Shown: positions 1 to 8,945, counted from the first letter of the stretch. The stretch: DNA of 64,000 nt from Streptomyces sp. Alt3 (GCF_030719215.1 NZ_CP120983.1:4712001-4776000), one strand, 5' to 3'. Translations and numbers: made by a program. Notes: generated from the sequence alone by a model not told the origin.

Positions 1-13
1 TCTAAGGACAGCG

Positions 14-2758
14 ATGCCCGCCAACACAACCGCCCCTTCCGGGTCTTCCGATGCGAAGAAGACCGGCCGGAAGAAGGGGCGTCGCGCCCGCCTGTTCGTG
101 ATCGTCCTGGTGCTGGCGCTTGTCGCGGGTGTCGGGTACGGCGCGTACTGGTCCGTTTCCACGGTCCGGGCCTCCTACCCGCAGACCACCGGGTCGATCG
201 AGCTCAAGGGCCTCTCCGGAGACGTCGACGTGAGACGCGACGACTACGGGATCCCGCAGATATACGCCGACACCGACAGCGACCTCTTCCGCGCCCAGGG
301 GTACGTCCAGGCCCAGGACCGCTTCTGGGAGATGGACGTACGCCGTCACATGACGTCCGGACGGCTCTCCGAGATGTTCGGCTCCGGCCAGGTCGAGACC
401 GACTCCTTCCTGCGCACGCTGGGCTGGCGCAAGGTCGCGCAGGAGGAGTACGACAAGGTCCTGGACGAGGACACCAAGAAGAACCTCCAGGCGTACGCGG
501 AGGGGGTGAACGCGTATCTGGACGGCAAGGACGGCAAGGACATCTCCGTCGAGTACGCGGCACTCGGCCTGACCAACGACTACGAGCCCACCGAGTGGAC
601 CCCGGTCGACTCGGTCGCCTGGCTGAAGGCGATGGCCTGGGACCTGCGCGGCAACATGCAGGACGAGATCGACCGTTCGCTGATGACCAGCAGGCTCAGC
701 ACGGAGCAGATCAAGGACCTCTACCCGGACTATCCGTTCGAGAAGAACAAGCCGATCGTCGACCAGGGTGCGGTCTCCCCGGTCACCGGGGAGTTCGACC
801 CCGAGGCCGAGCCGTCGGACAGCATCGGTTCCCAGACCGTCGAGGGTGCGACCGAGGGCCTGAACACCCAGCTCTCCGCGCTCTCCGACACCCTGGACGA
901 GATCCCGGCGCTGCTCGGCCCCAACGGCAACGGCATCGGATCGAACTCCTGGGTCGTCTCCGGCGACCACACGACGACCGGGAACCCGCTCCTGGCCAAC
1001 GACCCGCACCTGGCGCCGCAGCTCCCCTCGCTCTGGTACCAGATGGGGCTGCACTGCCGTCAGGTCTCGGAGTCCTGCCAGTACGACACGGCCGGGTACA
1101 CGTTCTCCGGGATGCCCGGTGTGATCATCGGCCACAACCAGGACATCTCCTGGGGCTTCACGAACCTCGGGGCCGACGTCACCGACCTCTTCCTGGAGAA
1201 GGTCTCCGCCGACGGCTACCAGTACGACGGCAGGACCGAGCCCTTCGTCACCCGCGAGGAGACCATCAAGGTCGCGGGCGGCAGGAGCCGGAAGATCACG
1301 GTCCGCGAGACCAACAACGGCCCGCTCGTGTCCGACCGGAGCAACGAGCTCTCGAAGGTCGGCAAGAAGGCTCCCGTCACCAGCAACGCGCCCGACCGCG
1401 GCGACGGGTACGGGGTCTCCCTGAGGTGGACGGCACTGGACCCCGGCAAGTCCATGGACGCCGTCTTCCAGCTGAACCGGGCCAAGGACTTCAAGAGCTT
1501 CCGCAAGGCGGCCGCGAACTTCGAGGTGCCCTCGCAGAACCTGATCTACGCGGACACCAAGGGCAACATCGGCTACCAGGCGCCCGGCAAGATCCCGGTC
1601 CGCACACAGGGCGACGGCACGATGCCGAGCCCCGGCTGGAACCCGAAGTACGGCTGGGAGAAGGACCCCGTCCCGTTCGACGAGCTGCCGTACGAGTACA
1701 ACCCCGACCGTGGCTACATCGTCACCGCCAACCAGGCGGTCATCGGCGACGGTTACGAGCACATGCTCACCAAGGACTGGGGCTACGGCACCCGCAGCCA
1801 GCGGATCAACGACCTGATCCAGAAGAAGCTCGACGGCGGCGAGAAGATCTCGACCGACGACATGCAGACGATGCAGATGGACAACCAGAGCGCGATCGCC
1901 GCGAAGCTGGTGCCCGAGCTGAAGAAGATCGGCATCTCGGACAAGAGCGTCCGTGAGGCGCAGAAGCTGCTGGAGGGCTGGGACTACACCCAGGAGTCCG
2001 ACTCCGCCGCCGCCGCCTACTTCAACGGCGTCTGGCGCAACATCCTCAAGCTGGCCTTCGGCAACAAGCTCCCCAAGGAGATGCGTGCCAAGGGCGACTG
2101 CATCTACGTGCGGCCGGTCGCCGGCACCGGGCCGGTGGACGAGCAGGACAAGCTCGTGCGCGAGTGCGGTCAGCGCGCCCCGGATGCGGCGCAGCCCGAC
2201 GGCGGCGACCGCTGGTACGAGGTGGTCGAGAACATCCTGGACGACCAGGACAACGAGTGGTGGAAGGTCCCGGCCAAGGGGCGCGAAGAGGCGATCGACA
2301 GCCGTGACGAGCTCTTCGCCCGCGCCATGGAGGACGCCCGCTGGGAGCTGACCGCCAAGCTCGGCAAGAACATGAACACCTGGAGCTGGGGCCGGCTGCA
2401 CCGGATGACCCTGCGCAACCAGACGCTCGGCAAGGAGGGCCCCGACCTCCTGCAGCGGGCCCTGAACCGCGGTCCCTGGGACCTCGGCGGCGGCGAGGCG
2501 GCGGTCAACGCCACCGGCTGGAACGCGGCCGGCGGCTACGAGGTCGTCTGGGTCCCGTCCATGCGGATGGTCGTGAACGTGGGGGACTGGGACAAGTCCC
2601 GGTGGATCAACCTCACCGGCTCCTCGGGGCACGCCTTCAGCGCCCACTACACCGACCAGACCGACAAGTGGGTCGACGGTGAGCTGCTCGACTGGTCCTA
2701 CGGGGAGGACGCGGTGAAGAAGTCCACCGTCGACACCCTGACGCTCAAGAAGCCCTAG
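14..2758 (+). CDS. Penicillin acylase family Ntn hydrolase, membrane-anchored
   Basis: A 914-residue member of the penicillin acylase / cyclic-lipopeptide acylase / AHL acylase family (peptidase S45-type N-terminal nucleophile hydrolases), which cleave amide-linked acyl side chains. An Arg/Lys-rich N-terminus precedes one hydrophobic segment (residues 27-46), so the enzyme is probably exported and held as a signal anchor. The family self-cleavage site is visible as GIGSNSW, making Ser310 the predicted N-terminal nucleophile of the beta chain; the DPHL motif follows about 30 residues later. An AAGGA Shine-Dalgarno lies 5 nt before the ATG. Its end overlaps the convergent cyclo-ligase gene by 14 nt. 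The family call is secure; the natural substrate cannot be read from sequence. Confidence 0.93.
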   Translation: MPANTTAPSGSSDAKKTGRKKGRRARLFVIVLVLALVAGVGYGAYWSVSTVRASYPQTTGSIELKGLSGDVDVRRDDYGIPQIYADTDSDLFRAQGYVQAQDRFWEMDVRRHMTSGRLSEMFGSGQVETDSFLRTLGWRKVAQEEYDKVLDEDTKKNLQAYAEGVNAYLDGKDGKDISVEYAALGLTNDYEPTEWTPVDSVAWLKAMAWDLRGNMQDEIDRSLMTSRLSTEQIKDLYPDYPFEKNKPIVDQGAVSPVTGEFDPEAEPSDSIGSQTVEGATEGLNTQLSALSDTLDEIPALLGPNGNGIGSNSWVVSGDHTTTGNPLLANDPHLAPQLPSLWYQMGLHCRQVSESCQYDTAGYTFSGMPGVIIGHNQDISWGFTNLGADVTDLFLEKVSADGYQYDGRTEPFVTREETIKVAGGRSRKITVRETNNGPLVSDRSNELSKVGKKAPVTSNAPDRGDGYGVSLRWTALDPGKSMDAVFQLNRAKDFKSFRKAAANFEVPSQNLIYADTKGNIGYQAPGKIPVRTQGDGTMPSPGWNPKYGWEKDPVPFDELPYEYNPDRGYIVTANQAVIGDGYEHMLTKDWGYGTRSQRINDLIQKKLDGGEKISTDDMQTMQMDNQSAIAAKLVPELKKIGISDKSVREAQKLLEGWDYTQESDSAAAAYFNGVWRNILKLAFGNKLPKEMRAKGDCIYVRPVAGTGPVDEQDKLVRECGQRAPDAAQPDGGDRWYEVVENILDDQDNEWWKVPAKGREEAIDSRDELFARAMEDARWELTAKLGKNMNTWSWGRLHRMTLRNQTLGKEGPDLLQRALNRGPWDLGGGEAAVNATGWNAAGGYEVVWVPSMRMVVNVGDWDKSRWINLTGSSGHAFSAHYTDQTDKWVDGELLDWSYGEDAVKKSTVDTLTLKKP

Positions 2759-3335
2759 AAGGGAAGCGCCGCGCTCCGGCCGGCGTGACCACGGCATCCA
2801 CGGGGTGGTCGTGCGGTTCCTCGGGAACCCGCGCGACCACCTCGTCGTCGTACAGCAGGACGACCAGGGCGGGGTGGGCGCCGGCCGACGAGAGCCGGGC
2901 CAGCACCCGGTCGTAGCTGCCCCCGCCGCGGCCCAGCCGCATCCCGCGCCCGTCCACGGCCAGTCCCGGCAGCAGCACGGCGTCCGCGTCCAGGACCGCC
3001 CGTGGCCCGAGACGTGCGCCGTCCGGTTCCAGGAGTCCCCGGCCTGCGGGCACGAGGTGCTCCGCGCCCTCGAACAGAGCCCAGTCCAGGTCGTTGTCCT
3101 CCATGAGGACCGGCAGGAGCACGCGGACGCCCCGCGCCCGCAGCGCGTCCAGGAGCGCGTGCGTCCCCGGCTCGCGGCCCACGGACACATAGGCCGCCAC
3201 GGTCCGGGCTTCGGTCAGCTCGGGAAGATTCTGGGCCGACGCGGACAGAACCGCAGCGGTCCTTCCGACGTCATCCTGGGTGAGGAGCCTCCGTGCAGCG
3301 AGCAGTTCACGCCGCAAGGCTGCCTTTTGGGACAT
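2745..3335 (-). CDS. 5-formyltetrahydrofolate cyclo-ligase
   Basis: ATP-dependent conversion of 5-formyl-THF to 5,10-methenyl-THF in cytosolic one-carbon metabolism. The protein has the family layout: an N-terminal KAALRREL stretch, a central VAAYVSVGREPGT segment and the C-terminal ATP/folate signature GMRLGRGGGSYDR. Length (about 196 residues) is normal. The ATG at 3335 is used here; a TTG at 3347 would add four residues, and neither has a convincing ribosome-binding site. The gene is divergent from galU, as the equivalent gene (Rv0992c) is from galU in Mycobacterium tuberculosis. Confidence 0.93.
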   Translation of the reverse strand: MSQKAALRRELLAARRLLTQDDVGRTAAVLSASAQNLPELTEARTVAAYVSVGREPGTHALLDALRARGVRVLLPVLMEDNDLDWALFEGAEHLVPAGRGLLEPDGARLGPRAVLDADAVLLPGLAVDGRGMRLGRGGGSYDRVLARLSSAGAHPALVVLLYDDEVVARVPEEPHDHPVDAVVTPAGARRFPSRAS

Positions 3336-3429
3336 GTCATGGCTCAACGGGTGCTCGCATCTGCTCGCTTATGTGGATGTATGAGAACGAAGTTAACCGG
3401 ACGCTCATCTTCCGCCCATATGCGCGCGT

Positions 3430-3435
3430 TAGAGT
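3430..3435 (+). promoter_or_regulatory. -10 box (TAGAGT) of galU, leaderless type
   Basis: TAGAGT lies 7 nt before the galU ATG at 3443, which would put the transcription start at or next to the start codon. No Shine-Dalgarno is present between them. No good -35 hexamer is seen. Confidence 0.5.
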
Positions 3436-3442
3436 TCGGCGC

Positions 3443-4345
3443 ATGACTCAGTCGCACCCCAGGATCAGCAAAGCTGTCATCCCAGCTGCAGGTCTCGGCA
3501 CCCGGTTCCTGCCGGCCACCAAGGCCACTCCCAAGGAGATGCTGCCTGTCGTCGACAAGCCGGCCATCCAGTATGTGGTCGAGGAGGCGGTCGCGGCGGG
3601 TCTTTCCGACGTACTGATGGTCACCGGCCGGAACAAGCGTCCCCTTGAGGACCACTTCGACCGGAACTACGAGCTGGAGTCCGCGCTCACCCGCAAGGGA
3701 GACGCGGAACGTCTCTCCCGGGTCCAGGAGTCCAGCGACCTGGCCACCATGCACTACGTACGCCAGGGCGACCCGCGTGGTCTCGGTCACGCCGTCCTCT
3801 GCGCCGCGCCGCACGTGGGCGACCAGCCCTTCGCCGTCCTCCTCGGCGACGACCTCATCGACCCGCGCGACCCCCTTCTCGCCCGCATGGTCGAGATCCA
3901 GGAGCGTGAGGGCGGCAGCGTCGTCGCGCTCATGGAGGTCGACCCCGCGCAGATCCACATGTACGGCTGCGCCGCCACCGAGGCGACCGCCGACGGGGAC
4001 GTCGTCCGGGTCACCGGGCTCGTCGAGAAGCCGGACCCGGCTGACGCGCCCAGCAACCTCGCCGTCATCGGCCGCTACGTCCTGGACCCCGCGGTCTTCG
4101 ACATACTGCGACGGACCGAGCCCGGCCGCGGCGGCGAGATCCAGCTCACGGACGCCCTCCAGTTGCTGGCCGAGGACGAGAAGATCGGCGGCCCGGTGCA
4201 CGGTGTCGTCTTCAAGGGCCGCCGCTACGACACCGGTGACCGTGGCGACTATCTGCGTGCCATTGTCAGACTCGCGTGCGAACGTGAGGACCTGGGCCCG
4301 GACTTCCGGACCTGGCTGCGCAGTTACGTCACCGAGGAGTTGTAA
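3443..4345 (+). CDS. galU: UTP-glucose-1-phosphate uridylyltransferase
   Basis: Makes UDP-glucose from glucose-1-phosphate and UTP, the precursor for glycan and trehalose synthesis and for the Leloir pathway. The 300-residue product carries the nucleotidyltransferase signature GLGTRFLPATKATPKEM (from about residue 17), the LLGDD metal-binding motif, the VEKPDP segment and FKGRRYDTGD near the end, all typical of bacterial GalU. The ATG at 3443 is chosen because a -10 box sits 7 nt upstream and the conserved N-terminus begins there; in-frame sequence further upstream has no homology-like character. moeA/glp starts 4 nt after its stop, so the two are very probably cotranscribed. Confidence 0.96.
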   Translation: MTQSHPRISKAVIPAAGLGTRFLPATKATPKEMLPVVDKPAIQYVVEEAVAAGLSDVLMVTGRNKRPLEDHFDRNYELESALTRKGDAERLSRVQESSDLATMHYVRQGDPRGLGHAVLCAAPHVGDQPFAVLLGDDLIDPRDPLLARMVEIQEREGGSVVALMEVDPAQIHMYGCAATEATADGDVVRVTGLVEKPDPADAPSNLAVIGRYVLDPAVFDILRRTEPGRGGEIQLTDALQLLAEDEKIGGPVHGVVFKGRRYDTGDRGDYLRAIVRLACEREDLGPDFRTWLRSYVTEEL

Positions 4346-4349
4346 AAGC

Positions 4350-5660
4350 TTGAGCGGCACGATCTGGTCGGTGGACGAGCACCTTGAGGACATCCTCGCC
4401 GCGGTGAAGCCGCTCGAGCCCATCGAGCTGCAACTGCCCGACGCCCAGGGATGCGTCCTGGTCGAGGACGTCGTGGTGCAGGTGGCCCTGCCGCCCTTCG
4501 ACAACAGCTCGATGGACGGGTACGCCGTCCGGATCTCCGACGTCGAGGGCGCCAGCGAGGAGTTCCCCGCCGTCCTCACCGTCATCGGTGACGTCGCGGC
4601 GGGCGACGGAGGCCTGCCCGACGGCCGGTCCGTGGGCCCCGGCGAGGCCGCCCGCATCATGACGGGTGCCCCGCTGCCCGCGGGCGCCGAGGCGGTCGTC
4701 CCGGTCGAGTGGACCGACGGCGGCACGGGCGGCGGCCCGGCCGACACCATGCGGGCCCACAGCGACGCCCCGGAGGGGGCGAGCGGCGAGGTCCGCGTCC
4801 ACCGGCCCGTGAAGCCCCGCGCCCATGTCCGGGCCAAGGGCAGCGACGTGACCCCCGGGGACCTGGCGCTGCGCGCGGGTTCGGTCGTCGGCCCCCCTCA
4901 GATCGGCCTGCTCGCCGCGATCGGCCGCTCGACGGTGCGGGTGCGGCCCCGCCCGCGCGTCGTGGTGCTGTCCACCGGCAGCGAGCTGGCACAGCCGGGT
5001 GAGGAGCTGACCGGCGGCCGGATCTACGACTCCAACAGCTTCGCGCTGACGGCTGCCGCGAGGGACGCGGGAGCCATCGCCTACCGCGTGCCGGCGGTCG
5101 CCGACGACGCCGAGACGCTGCGGGCCACGATCGAGGACCAGCTGATCCGTGCTGACATCGTCGTGACCACGGGCGGTGTGAGCGTCGGGGCGTACGACGT
5201 GGTCAAGGAGGCCCTGTCGTCCGTGGGCGACGCGGACGAGGCGGGCGGGGGCGTCGACTTCCGCAAGCTCGCCATGCAGCCGGGCAAACCGCAGGGCTTC
5301 GGGTCGATCGGCCCCGACCACACGCCGCTGCTGGCACTGCCCGGCAACCCGGTCTCCTCGTACGTCTCCTTCGAGCTGTTCGTCCGGCCGGCGATCCTGA
5401 CGCTCATGGGCATGGAGGACGTCCACCGCCCATCGGTCCGGGCCACGCTGAACACCGGTGAGGCGCTCCCCTCGCCGTCCGGCAAGCGTCAGTTCCTGCG
5501 GGGCACCCATGACGCGGAGGCCGGCACCGTGACGCCCGTCGGAGGGCCCGGATCGCATCTGATCGCCGCCCTCGCACAGGCGGACGCGCTGATCGTCCTG
5601 CCCGAGGACGTCACCTCCGCCGAGCCCGGCGCGGAGGTCGAGGTGATCCTCCTCCGCTGA
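4350..5660 (+). CDS. moeA: Molybdopterin molybdotransferase MoeA / gephyrin-like protein Glp
   Basis: A 436-residue MoeA-family protein: an N-terminal SVDEHLEDILAAVKPL segment, the PPFDNSSMDGYAV motif of domain I/II, a MoCF-fold domain III with STGSEL (about 208) and TTGGVSVGAYD (about 271), and a C-terminal beta-barrel domain IV. MoeA inserts molybdate into adenylated molybdopterin. In Corynebacterium the MoeA-like paralogue next to the GlpR membrane protein (Glp) works in cell division instead of, or besides, Mo-cofactor synthesis, and this copy has the same neighbourhood (sepX/glpR four genes downstream). The TTG at 4350 is preferred because GAGGAG lies about 10 nt upstream; a GTG at 4371 has no such site. 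Both roles are possible. Confidence 0.92.
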   Translation: MSGTIWSVDEHLEDILAAVKPLEPIELQLPDAQGCVLVEDVVVQVALPPFDNSSMDGYAVRISDVEGASEEFPAVLTVIGDVAAGDGGLPDGRSVGPGEAARIMTGAPLPAGAEAVVPVEWTDGGTGGGPADTMRAHSDAPEGASGEVRVHRPVKPRAHVRAKGSDVTPGDLALRAGSVVGPPQIGLLAAIGRSTVRVRPRPRVVVLSTGSELAQPGEELTGGRIYDSNSFALTAAARDAGAIAYRVPAVADDAETLRATIEDQLIRADIVVTTGGVSVGAYDVVKEALSSVGDADEAGGGVDFRKLAMQPGKPQGFGSIGPDHTPLLALPGNPVSSYVSFELFVRPAILTLMGMEDVHRPSVRATLNTGEALPSPSGKRQFLRGTHDAEAGTVTPVGGPGSHLIAALAQADALIVLPEDVTSAEPGAEVEVILLR

Positions 5661-5786
5661 CTTCCCGGCGGTGGCGGTACGGTATCTGGCGCTGTGCCTT
5701 ACCGGGGGAAGCTCCCCGGGCCCCTCGCTCCGCCCCTCGGCGCGGGACGGGCGGGCAACCGGCGCCCTACCGCTAGGCGGAGTGAG

Positions 5787-6287
5787 TTGAGTACGCAGAA
5801 CAGGCTGACGCACATCGACGAGGCGGGCGCCGCCCGCATGGTCGACGTGTCGGAGAAGGACGTCACCGCGCGTGTCGCCCGGGCGAGCGGCCGGGTCCTC
5901 GTGTCGCCGCGTGTCGTCGAACTCCTCAGGGGCGAGGGCGTCCCGAAGGGGGACGCGCTCGCCACCGCGCGCATCGCCGGGATCATGGGTGCCAAGCGCA
6001 CCCCGGACCTGATCCCGCTCTGCCACCCGCTGGCCGTGTCCGGAGTGAAGGTCGACCTGAGCGTCGCCGACGACGCGGTGGAGATCCTGGCCACGGTGAA
6101 GACCACGGACCGCACCGGGGTCGAGATGGAGGCCCTGACCGCCGTGTCGGTCGCCGCGCTCACGGTGATCGACATGATCAAGGCGGTCGACAAGAACGCG
6201 GTGATCACGGACGTGCGGGTCGAGGCGAAGTCGGGCGGCAAGTCCGGCGACTACAGGCGCCCCGCGCCGGAGGGGGCCGACGCATGA
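5787..6287 (+). CDS. moaC: Cyclic pyranopterin monophosphate synthase
   Basis: Second step of Mo-cofactor synthesis, making cPMP from the MoaA product. The 166-residue length is normal. Family motifs are present: ARMVDVSEKDVT near the N-terminus, LIPLCHPL (about residues 75-82) and MEALTAVSVAALTVIDMIKAVDK, with Asp129 and Lys132 matching the catalytic pair of E. coli MoaC. The TTG at 5787 is taken as start, preceded by GGCGGAG; no ATG/GTG precedes the conserved N-terminus at a suitable place. A 126-nt gap separates it from moeA, and its end overlaps mog by 4 nt (ATGA). Confidence 0.95.
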   Translation: MSTQNRLTHIDEAGAARMVDVSEKDVTARVARASGRVLVSPRVVELLRGEGVPKGDALATARIAGIMGAKRTPDLIPLCHPLAVSGVKVDLSVADDAVEILATVKTTDRTGVEMEALTAVSVAALTVIDMIKAVDKNAVITDVRVEAKSGGKSGDYRRPAPEGADA

Positions 6288-6826
6288 CCGCGCCCGGCAG
6301 CGGAGAGGCCCCGCTCGGCGGCGCTTCGGCCGCCCCGTACTCCGCCCTCGTCGTGACCGCCTCCAACCGCGCCTCCGCCGGTGTGTACGCCGACAAGGGC
6401 GGCCCGCTCATCTCCGAGGCCCTCACCGGTCTCGGTTTCGCCGTCGACGGCCCGCAGATCGTGCCCGACGGCGATCCGGTGGAGGCCGCCCTGCGGGCCG
6501 GCGTCGCCGCGGGTTACGACGTGATCGTCACCACCGGCGGTACCGGGATCTCGCCCACCGATGCCACACCCGAGGCCACCCGGCGCGTCCTGGACCGCGA
6601 GATCCCGGGCATCGCCGAGGCGATCCGCGCCGAGGGCCGCGACAAGGTACCCACTGCCGCGCTCTCCCGCGGCCTCGCGGGCATCGCGGACGGCACCCTC
6701 GTCGTGAACCTGCCGGGCTCGACCGGCGGAGTGCGCGACGGCCTCGCGGTCCTGAGCAGGCTGCTGGTGCACGCCGTCGACCAGCTGCGCGGCGGCGATC
6801 ACCCCCGACCGGGGAGCCCGAGCTGA
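6284..6826 (+). CDS. mog: Molybdopterin adenylyltransferase (MogA/MoaB family)
   Basis: Adenylates molybdopterin before molybdate insertion by MoeA. The 180-residue protein shows a MoCF-biosynthesis fold with ALVVTASNR at the start, VTTGGTGISPTD around residues 82-93, and the NLPGSTGGVRDGL loop that contacts pterin. Translation is coupled to moaC through an ATGA overlap. In Mycobacterium the galU-moeA1 block passes directly to rimJ, so moaC and mog appear to be additions to the block in this lineage. Confidence 0.93.
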   Translation: MTAPGSGEAPLGGASAAPYSALVVTASNRASAGVYADKGGPLISEALTGLGFAVDGPQIVPDGDPVEAALRAGVAAGYDVIVTTGGTGISPTDATPEATRRVLDREIPGIAEAIRAEGRDKVPTAALSRGLAGIADGTLVVNLPGSTGGVRDGLAVLSRLLVHAVDQLRGGDHPRPGSPS

Positions 6827-6843
6827 ACGTCCGGACCTGGCCG

Positions 6844-7473
6844 GTGATCCTGACCGACGGCACCGTCACCCTCCGCCCCATAAAGCTGCGTGACCAGAGC
6901 GTGTGGCGCGAGGTCAACCGGCGCAACCGGGACTGGCTGCGCCCCTGGGAGGCCACCGTCCCGCCGCCGGCCCCCGGCGGCCCGGTGGCTCAGCGCCCCA
7001 CCTACCGGCAGATGATCCGCCACCTGCGCGCCGAGGCGAACGCCGGCCGGATGCTGCCCTTCGCCATCGAGTACGAGGGCCGTCTCGTGGGGCAGTTGAC
7101 GGTGGCCGGCATCACCTGGGGCTCGATGTGCTCGGGCCATGTCGGTTACTGGGTCGACCGGAGCGTGGCGGGCAGGGGTGTCATGCCGACCGCGGTCGCG
7201 CTCGCCGTCGACCACTGTTTCCGTGACGTCGGACTGCACCGGATCGAGGTCTGCATTCGGCCCGAGAACGGCCCCAGCCGACGGGTCGTGGAGAAACTCG
7301 GATTTCGTGCGGAAGGGCTGCGTCCACGCTATCTGCACATCGACGGCGCATGGCGGGACCACCTGATCTTCGCCCTCACCGCCGAGGAAGTTCCGGACGG
7401 GCTGCTGCGGCGTTGGCGCAGGGTGCGGCCGGGTACGCCGGGTACGTCGCACACGCCCGGGGAAATGAAATAA
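6844..7473 (+). CDS. RimJ-type GNAT N-acetyltransferase
   Basis: A 209-residue acetyltransferase of the RimJ/RimL class (Acetyltransf_3), which acetylate protein N-termini or small amines with acetyl-CoA. TLRPIKLRD, NRDWLRPWEATVPPP and the acetyl-CoA pyrophosphate loop DRSVAGRGVMPTAVAL, followed by HRIEVCIRPENGPSRRVVEKLGF, are characteristic. The annotated GTG at 6844 lacks a ribosome-binding site. A GGGGAG at 6811-6816 is 6 nt before an in-frame CTG at 6823 that overlaps the mog stop (CTGA), so the true start may be that CTG, adding seven residues. The position between the Mo-cofactor genes and sepX/glpR matches Rv0995. Confidence 0.88.
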   Translation: MILTDGTVTLRPIKLRDQSVWREVNRRNRDWLRPWEATVPPPAPGGPVAQRPTYRQMIRHLRAEANAGRMLPFAIEYEGRLVGQLTVAGITWGSMCSGHVGYWVDRSVAGRGVMPTAVALAVDHCFRDVGLHRIEVCIRPENGPSRRVVEKLGFRAEGLRPRYLHIDGAWRDHLIFALTAEEVPDGLLRRWRRVRPGTPGTSHTPGEMK

Positions 7474-7630
7474 GTGTTCGAATTTGATCGGTCCGCGAAG
7501 GTAATCGGCATCACTTTCGTCGACTGTTGACCCGAACAATCGCAAAAAAAGTCCGTCATATGAGCCTGATCGTGCGACACACCGGGCCAATTGGCGGATG
7601 CTGCCGTGCAAACCCCTCTACGGTGTGAGC
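7474..7630. other. AT-richer intergenic region carrying the sepX promoter
   Basis: This 157-nt gap is clearly poorer in GC than its surroundings and contains a run of seven A (near 7545) and ATATG-like stretches. A -10 box (TACGGT, 7619-7624) ends 6 nt before the sepX GTG. No small gene or terminator hairpin is seen. Confidence 0.5.
7619..7624 (+). promoter_or_regulatory. -10 box (TACGGT) of sepX/glpR, leaderless type
   Basis: TACGGT is followed 6 nt later by the GTG start at 7631, which itself lacks a Shine-Dalgarno; transcription and translation probably begin at the same base. Confidence 0.5.
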
Positions 7631-8728
7631 GTGAGCAGCAGCGGCCTCATCTACGCAGTCATCGTCGGTGCATGGGCCGCCTACTTGGTCCCGATGTGGC
7701 TCCGCAGGCAGGACGAGCTCAACGAAGCGCGTCCGACGGAACGCTTCAGCACCGCCATCCGGCTGCTGTCCGGACGGGCGGCCATGGAGCGCCGTTACGC
7801 CAAGGAGCTGCGGGAGCGGGATGCCGAGGAGGCGCCTGGCGACGTGGACCCGGATGCCGTCACGGACCGTATGGAGTCCGTCGACGTCCGGGCCTTTTCC
7901 GCGCCCCCGGCACATACGGAAGTGCGCTTGCACGACCTGGCATCCGACCGGGCCGAGCAGGACCGCCTGCCGGCCCAGGCGCGACGCCGACGCCCCTCCG
8001 GCGCGGAGTCGGAGCGCGAGCGGCGCCGCCGGTCGCAGGTCCTGGCGCGCCGACGGCGTACGACCACGATGCTCTTCATGGCCTTCACGCTCGGCGCGAT
8101 CGTCGCGGCGGTGGGCGGACTCCGCTTCCTGTGGGCGCCGGCCGTTCCCGCCGTGCTGCTGAGCACCTACATCGTTCATCTGCGGGGTCAGGAACGCCGC
8201 CGGTTCGTCTTCACCATGGACCGACGGCGTGCCGAGGTCGCCGCGCAGCGGCTGCGCGAGAACCACCCCCGCAGGCACCAGCCCGCGTCCCCGGCTCCCG
8301 CCGAGCCGGACGAGGAGCCTGGAGGGGCGCCCGCACCGGCTCCGACGGTCTCTCCTCAGGAGGCCGGCCGCCGCGCCCTGGTCGAGCAGACCGACCATGC
8401 GGAGTGGGTGGACCAGCAGCGCGAACGCGGACCGGCCCAGGGCGACAGCTGGGAGCCCGTCCCGGTGCCGCTGCCGACCTATGTCACCGCCCCCGTCGCC
8501 CCGCGCACCAGGGGCGGGGTGGAGGTCGGCGACCCGGAGACGTGGAGCGCGGCCCGGTCCAGCCAGTCCGATCCCACCCGGACCGGCAGCCACGACGTCC
8601 CCGCACCCGAGGCCGAGCCCGCCCCGCGCCGCCGCGGCACCCCGCCCAAGCGCACCCGCGACCGAGGCCGCACGCCCCTCTTCGACCAGTACGACGACGA
8701 GGACAGGCCGCGCGCGGCCAACGAGTGA
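7631..8728 (+). CDS. sepX: SepX / gephyrin-like receptor GlpR membrane protein
   Basis: A 365-residue actinobacterial membrane protein. One N-terminal transmembrane segment (about residues 4-23, ending in VPMWLRRQDE) is followed by a charged cytoplasmic stretch, two adjacent hydrophobic segments (about 147-190) and a long Pro/Ala/Arg-rich, probably disordered tail. This layout and the FSTAIRLLSGR segment match the family known as SepX in Streptomyces (stabilises division septa) and GlpR in Corynebacterium (membrane receptor of the MoeA-like protein Glp). Location downstream of moeA/glp supports the pairing. GTG 7631 is chosen because the family begins with a short Ser-rich stretch just before the first membrane segment, and because a -10 box precedes it. 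Confidence 0.87.
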   Translation: MSSSGLIYAVIVGAWAAYLVPMWLRRQDELNEARPTERFSTAIRLLSGRAAMERRYAKELRERDAEEAPGDVDPDAVTDRMESVDVRAFSAPPAHTEVRLHDLASDRAEQDRLPAQARRRRPSGAESERERRRRSQVLARRRRTTTMLFMAFTLGAIVAAVGGLRFLWAPAVPAVLLSTYIVHLRGQERRRFVFTMDRRRAEVAAQRLRENHPRRHQPASPAPAEPDEEPGGAPAPAPTVSPQEAGRRALVEQTDHAEWVDQQRERGPAQGDSWEPVPVPLPTYVTAPVAPRTRGGVEVGDPETWSAARSSQSDPTRTGSHDVPAPEAEPAPRRRGTPPKRTRDRGRTPLFDQYDDEDRPRAANE

Positions 8729-8945
8729 CCCGGCCCCACCCCGAACGTCCTTCTTCCCTGTCCGATGCCGCCACGGCGACGGCTGCGACGGCGTCGAGCC
8801 CCGCTCAGGCCCCGGTGACGGCGTTCCGCGTCCCCTGATCGGCCTCGGCCCGTACGGCGCCCCGGCGACCCCGAGCGACTTCGGCACTTCCCGCCGGAGA
8901 AGCCCGCGGGCCCGGCTCGGTGACCTGCCGGGATACGGATTTCCG

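Noticed and set aside
2..3190. A very long open frame on the minus strand opposite the penicillin acylase gene
   Set aside because: It is an antisense shadow produced by strong third-position GC bias; the sequence is Arg/Gly/Val/Leu-rich with no domain pattern, and the plus strand has a complete recognised enzyme.
5661..5786. Molybdenum-cofactor riboswitch between moeA and moaC
   Set aside because: The gap is 126 nt with only a small GC hairpin (about 5703-5720); no Moco-motif structure could be recognised.
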